A stretch of DNA of 64,000 nt. It comes from Maylandia zebra (Eukaryota; Chordata; Actinopteri; Cichliformes; Cichlidae). The notes under the pieces were generated by a model that ran no database searches, was not told the DNA's origin, and saw only the letters and a list, made by a program, of their open reading frames with translations. Where the stretch lies: contig NC_135177.1 of assembly GCF_041146795.1 (NCBI RefSeq), positions 23,348,560 through 23,412,559 on the forward strand, written 5' to 3'. Shown here one piece after another: positions 58,874 to 64,000 of this stretch (positions within the stretch are counted from its first letter, which is position 1; every line of letters starts with the position of its first letter). Made by a program: the position numbers and the translations under genes.

Positions 58874-59562
58874 GCACTGACTGGACACTTTATTACAACT
58901 TGATAGTCTTGGACCCCGTTTTGCCTTTAGAGCTGCCTTAACTCTTCGTGGCACAGATTCAACAATGAGCTGGAAACATTCCTTCGAGATTTTGGTCCAT
59001 GTTGACATGATAGGATCATGCATGCTGCAGATTTGTAAGCTGCACATCCATGATTGTGATTTTTCCATTTCACCATACTAAGGGAGGCTGTGGAGTTTGA
59101 ACAATGTTTAGTTGAATCTGTGTGGATGTTAGCCTCAGTTTCCTGTTCTTAGCTGAAATGAGTGGCATCAAGTTTTTATGTATCTGCATACCTTGGTTGT
59201 AATGAGTAGTTATTTGAGTTACTTCCTATCAGCTCACAACAATCTGGAAATTCTCCTGACCTCTGACATCAAGAAGGCATTTTCACCCAGAACTGCTGCT
59301 CACTGGATATTTTCTCTTTTTCGGACCATTCTCTGTAACCCTACAGATGGTTGTGTGGGAAAATCCCAGTAGATGAGCAGTTTCTGAAATACTCAGACTA
59401 CCCCGCCTGACACAAACAATCATGCCCTGTTCGGTTTGAACTTCAGCGAGCTGCTTTGGCCATGCCTAAATGCCAGTCATTGCATAGAGTTGCCATGTGG
59501 CTGATTATATATTTGTGTTAACGGTTGAACTAGTATACCTAATAAAGTGGCTGGTGAGTGTG
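58874..59562 (-). mobile_element. Decayed Tc1-like transposon (copy D)
   Basis: Left CACTGACTGGACACTTTATT and right ATACCTAATAAAGTGGCTGG termini. The minus strand retains the transposase C-terminal piece (STWTKISKECFQ, VPRRVKAALKAKRGP; 58862-59068). About 690 bp remain, internally deleted and frameshifted. Confidence 0.85.
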
Positions 59563-62500
59563 TGTAATAATCCTTCTGCTTTTTGCTTTGTGGGTTTGCA
59601 AGAACTCGGCTTTCTGCATTCTATCAGAGGATTAGATCATTTTTTTTGTCCTGTCCGCTCTAATTTATTGTGTTGTCCAGCGTGCTAATGAATGTCTAGC
59701 ACCATTGGGGGCTGTAACTATTGTTTTGACAGTCTTGACATGTCACATCTGTGTGTAAATTTATAGCACAACCAGGCTTTTCTCAGCCATTTATCCCGTG
59801 AAATCAGATCACTTTCAAGGCATCTGTTTTCCCGGAGGAATCATTCCAGTAGTGCAAATATGTATAGATACAGAGTAGCACCACAAAACTGTCTGTGTAA
59901 ATCAGACGTATAGTTGGGCTACATGACAGGACATAAAGGACACATTGCACCACGGTGTCGAATAATATACAAACCTCTTTTTGCAGGACATGGGGTGAAA
60001 TTACAAAAGGCAGGACTGACACAAAATGATCCAAACCCTTCTGTGCACTTTGTTAAACTGCCTGCACCTGAACTGTAGATTCATCCTCTTGAGAGTTATT
60101 GCCTTGTTGAAGCAAGATTACAGCCAAATCAGATAAAACAAAGCCTGTGCCACGAGCGGCCCTGTGTGTTGAGCGAGTGTGTATTTATCTGTGAGTATTT
60201 GTACCTGCAAAGGACACAGCTGAGTTCCAGAGCAGGATGTGTACTACACCTCACCGATTCGTGTTTGAGGCCGAGTGTCAATGACAAGCTCACCTCACAC
60301 ACTCAGCCTCTGTGCAGCTGCAGAGTAACGCAGCCCAACCTTGCCTTATTTGCCAGCATTGTTATAATGAAAAATACATGCCGTGGTGGGGGGTCGTGCA
60401 TGTTTGTGCGCTCGTTTGAGTGCGAGTGCATGTATGCGTGCGTCTGTTTGCGTGCTGGTAGGTGTGTTATACCTGTGGCCACGCGTCGTCCATGTTAATG
60501 AGGATATAAGGGCTCCTGTTCCTCAAGGTTACCCACACCACAGGGATTTCATACCTCCTGCTTCCTCATTCCATATGCTATGAATACATCAGTGGACACC
60601 CACAGATTAAATTGATCTAAATACATATGGGTTTCTATTTGTGCGAATAGATACATGTATACCCACATGTGTGTTTGACACACTCTAATTTTATTATATC
60701 TATAAAAAAATTTCAGACATTCGGACTCTCGGATGAAGTGGTTAAAGTTTGGTGGTCAAATGTCAAAGGTTATGATCACAGTAAGCTCAAAAAATATTTT
60801 TATGGATATACATTTATTAGTGCTGGGGGAATAAATCCATACAGTGTAGTATCGTAATACTTTGCACTGTTACACCCACCGGAAATATTGATATTTTATT
60901 AGATATTAGATACAGAGAAAACTTACATTAAATCGTCTCAAATGAAAAAGCGTCCAACACTGGAAACACTTAGCTTGCTAATTAGCAAGCTAATGCTAAT
61001 TAGCAAGCTAATGGCTCAACAATTAGGACTGCAACATCCTTCCATCTAAAAAAACTAAAATAAAATCATTGACTGCCTGGTGATTGTAATAGATGATTTT
61101 ACGTTATGCAGCCGATTTCAGCTTGTGGTGACTAAATGGTTGCCCAGAACTTGAGGGTGTTGCACACTCACTGCCACATTTGAGCTCGCCGGGTAGAAAG
61201 TTGCAATCACTCTCAGAGAGACGGTTGAAGCTTTGCAATAATTGCTGCTAATTTATAAATGCAGGAGTTTGAATGAGTCTTTGTAATTGGACGAAACATG
61301 AGAGGACTCGACCAAACTGGCTGTCTGCTGGTTGTCTGTCAAGAGTGTATATCCCCAAATATGAAACTATTCTTTAGCACCAGGTTACATAGCATGCAGA
61401 AACAATTATGTGACAGTGTTGCTATGAAGTGTTCAGTTGCCAACTGGGACTTAGAAAACATCCTGGCATTGCTTCGTCCATTCCACAGTCGCTGCTCTAT
61501 GGCTGCCTCTTTAAGCCCTGCAGAACGCTTCCAAGGAGAGATTGCCATGCTTGAGCTAATCTCAGAACCCAGAACCAAATCTTTTGCTGTGGCAAGCTAC
61601 TGGTTGTCTGTCAGGAGAGATTCTGCTCCCTCTACCTTCACATCCGAACTGACCAGGCATGACCTCCTCCCCTTCAACCGAAGACCCATCTAAAGCCAAG
61701 AGTCTCTCCTGCCTTTGTCACTGTGTCTCTTCAAAACGCTGTAATCCAAATTGATAGGAGGGATGAGGAAGGCCTTAAATGGATGCCGAAAAAACCTTTT
61801 CCAACTTTTGAATTGTTTTTCCACTCAGCTCTCTCAGTTTCTTGTGGACATAACTGGAGCAGAGGGTGCTCAACAAGACAGTTTCCAGTGGTGCTGCTGT
61901 CAAAGTTGTATAATGTACAGAGCAGCAGCAAGTGAGTGTGTTACATTGTGCTCTCTGTTTGATTGCCCTCTTTCTACAGGTATGGTAGACTGCAGGTTCA
62001 GTTCGGGAACTGTCTGTTTTGGGGATTCGTTTTATTGGTCAAGCACACTTGAGCTGAACAGGCTGTGTCTCGCAGCTCATGTATCTGTGGTGTGTATTTG
62101 AAGGGAGTTTTTCCCTCGTGACTGTGACAGTCTGATTAGGAAGTACTGGATACATTTGTTCAGGAGCTGTTCTGCGTTGGTTTATCATGTTAAGAGGATG
62201 CGAGCGGGATTGATAGCGGCGAGGTAACCAGTGGACACCAGGTTACTCTCCCGCATATGGAGCTATTTTCTCAGCTTAAGAATTTTGTTGTGTGAAGATT
62301 GAACAAGAAATTTGGTCCAAGAATGAGGATGATGTGTCCATATTGCTGATGCACAAGAAATGCTGGAGCAAAGAAATATTGAGTTTTTAGCTTCCAGCTG
62401 CATTCATTCAAATGTATCCATCATTCAGTCAGCGGGAGGGGGAGGACTGCATGCAGAGACATTATATGGGAGGCATTATTTCTCACTACTGGATAACAGA

Positions 62501-64000
62501 GTCTGTTTCACAAAAGCAGATCTTAGGTGGTGAGTAACCGGCCCTACAGAGACATGGATTATGTGAACTGCGGACTTTGACGCATCTCTACCCCCTAGTC
62601 TCTTCACATACTAACATGATGCACACGCTGCCCGCTGTCCTTAAACTTTGCAGCATTTATTTTTCTGTCCGTCCCACACAACTCAAGCAGGGCTCACTTT
62701 TTCACACCTCTCTCCAATCGCCCGTTCATCAGTGTAAAATACCTCACCCCTGCAGACAGAGACAGATGGAGGGAGCAGCACCAGCCCCCTGCTCAGCTCC
62801 AGTGATTTATGCCACAGTAGCAAAGACACACATGCACGCACACACACACCTATGCATCCACACATACTGTATGCATGTGATCATACATCAGCAGATGAGG
62901 TCGAATGCATGAATATACACACACACACACTCAGAGCTGAATGCATGACGGCACCTGTCTTGTGTTAATGCTAAATGCCACAACTCGAGGGCTTTTTAAA
63001 AGGACATGTGCATCTTTGAAGCAGTGGCAACAGAGTCTGACATCATTTGTCCCTTTCTATGACAGTTAAAGAGGAACAGGCTGCAAGCACATTCTTCCTC
63101 CTTATTCCTCCTGACTGAGGTGTCAGACCATAAAAAGCTATGTTATACTCGGCGGCAACACTTCACTGCTAGATGGAATATCGGGCTCTCTTTCTATTAA
63201 ATGCCAAGCGAGCAAACAGAGTGAATTTTTAAGGGCAGATAATGAGCATATAACGCTGCAGCAGAAAAAGAGTGAGAGGAAGCAGTCAGCTGTTTGTGTG
63301 TTTGTTTATGCTGTGTTGTGGTCTGGGGCTCGGAGCTGTTATGCTGTTGCAACAAGGACATGGTTGCTGTACATGAGGCAACGATTTGCGAGTAAGGTCA
63401 TTGCAGTCCTCTTCTCATCACCCCTCCCTCCAACCATGCACACGCACATATGCAGACGCGCACACAGGCACCTTTATATTATTAATTCTGTTTTGTCGAG
63501 GGGTGGAGAGGTAAGAGGGAGCGTGGAGTGCAGAGATGGGCTTGGGATGATGAGGAGAAGGGTTGTGGAGGATGTGCAGGGAAGGGGACAGAGGTTGGAA
63601 AGTAGCAGTCGGCAGACAAGTAGAATAGAGGAGATGTGAGCTGATGGTGGAGTGAAGTGAGGTAAAATGGCAAGAAGCGAGGTCGAGCAGTGGTAGAGGG
63701 GAAATCGTTTATACTGCAGCCCAGGTAAGGGTGACCTGTTTGTCTCTGTCGACCTCCGCTACTCCCCTGATGTCTCTATAATAGACCCGTGAAGCACGCA
63801 AGCACGACAACACAATGCAACCGCCCATAGTAACAGAGGCCCAGAGGCACACTTAAGCGCCGTTCCACCATGATAACTTTGGGGAATTCAGAGAAATTTC
63901 AGCTAATGAATTTAAAATCACCATTTGCAAAATACCAAACTCTCTGGGGTTGCTTTGACTGATACAGCATGCATTTCAAAGTAGCTAATGGCATGGCTTT
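59563..64000. other. Distal region; no gene recognised
   Basis: Contains an 18 bp tandem duplication with a 20 bp palindrome (60972-61012), short CA/TG patches (for example 62828-62850 and 62918-62932) and an unrecognised 131-codon open frame (61298-61693). No splice-linked conserved coding sequence was found. Confidence 0.4.
60972..61012. repeat. Palindrome plus 18 bp tandem duplication
   Basis: AGCTTGCTAATTAGCAAGCT (60972-60991) is a perfect 20 bp palindrome. The unit GCTAATTAGCAAGCTAAT occurs perfectly twice in tandem (60977-60994 and 60995-61012). Confidence 0.9.

Noticed and set aside
1-64000. CRISPR array, prokaryotic operon or phage system
   Set aside because: No regularly spaced repeats of that type; introns, UTRs and fish repeats show vertebrate nuclear DNA.

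Overview
This is vertebrate nuclear DNA, almost certainly from a teleost fish and probably a percomorph (the order is inference). The evidence is split genes with GT-AG introns, long AT-rich introns and UTRs, abundant microsatellites, and fish-type repeats: decayed Tc1-like DNA transposons, L2-like and RTE-like LINE pieces, a tRNA-derived SINE and a hAT-like terminus. There are no operons, CRISPR arrays or prokaryotic signals. All five protein genes I can support lie on the + strand.

Layout. (1) 1-2030: the 3' coding exon of a multi-C2H2 zinc finger protein, open at the window edge, with a long AT-rich 3'UTR to about 3.5 kb. (2) About 4.4-14.1 kb: dbp, a PAR bZIP circadian transcription factor. 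It has a CpG-rich promoter with an overlapping CRE and E-box, a non-coding first exon with a small uORF, and four coding exons joining to 373 aa. (3) 14.9-25.7 kb: a secreted apolipoprotein H (beta-2-glycoprotein I)-like gene. Eight exons join to 350 aa: signal peptide, a WAP-like cysteine module, three ordinary CCP/sushi modules, and a fourth, atypical CCP resembling the APOH lipid-binding domain V. A possible additional exon lies at 19771-19893. (4) 26.0-32.6 kb: a ZNF524 orthologue of 921 aa with a very long N-terminal extension, a PLDLSL CtBP motif and four C2H2 fingers split over two exons. (5) 40.08-50.44 kb: a myocardin-family SAP-domain coactivator, best matched to mamstr (MASTR), with 15 coding exons joining to 826 aa. 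(6) 50.4-64 kb: no gene recognised, only repeats and non-coding DNA.

Context. DBP and MAMSTR are neighbours in human 19q13.33, while ZNF524 sits in a zinc-finger cluster in 19q13.42, so the window joins two blocks that are separate on human chromosome 19. Four of the five genes encode nuclear regulators: two zinc finger proteins, a clock-output bZIP and a MEF2/SRF-type coactivator. The fifth is a secreted complement-control-type protein. I see no sign that they form one pathway; the arrangement looks like conserved synteny, not a functional cluster. Exon joins were derived by hand from splice dinucleotides and reading phase. Every join keeps frame and the totals divide by three, but no transcript was available.
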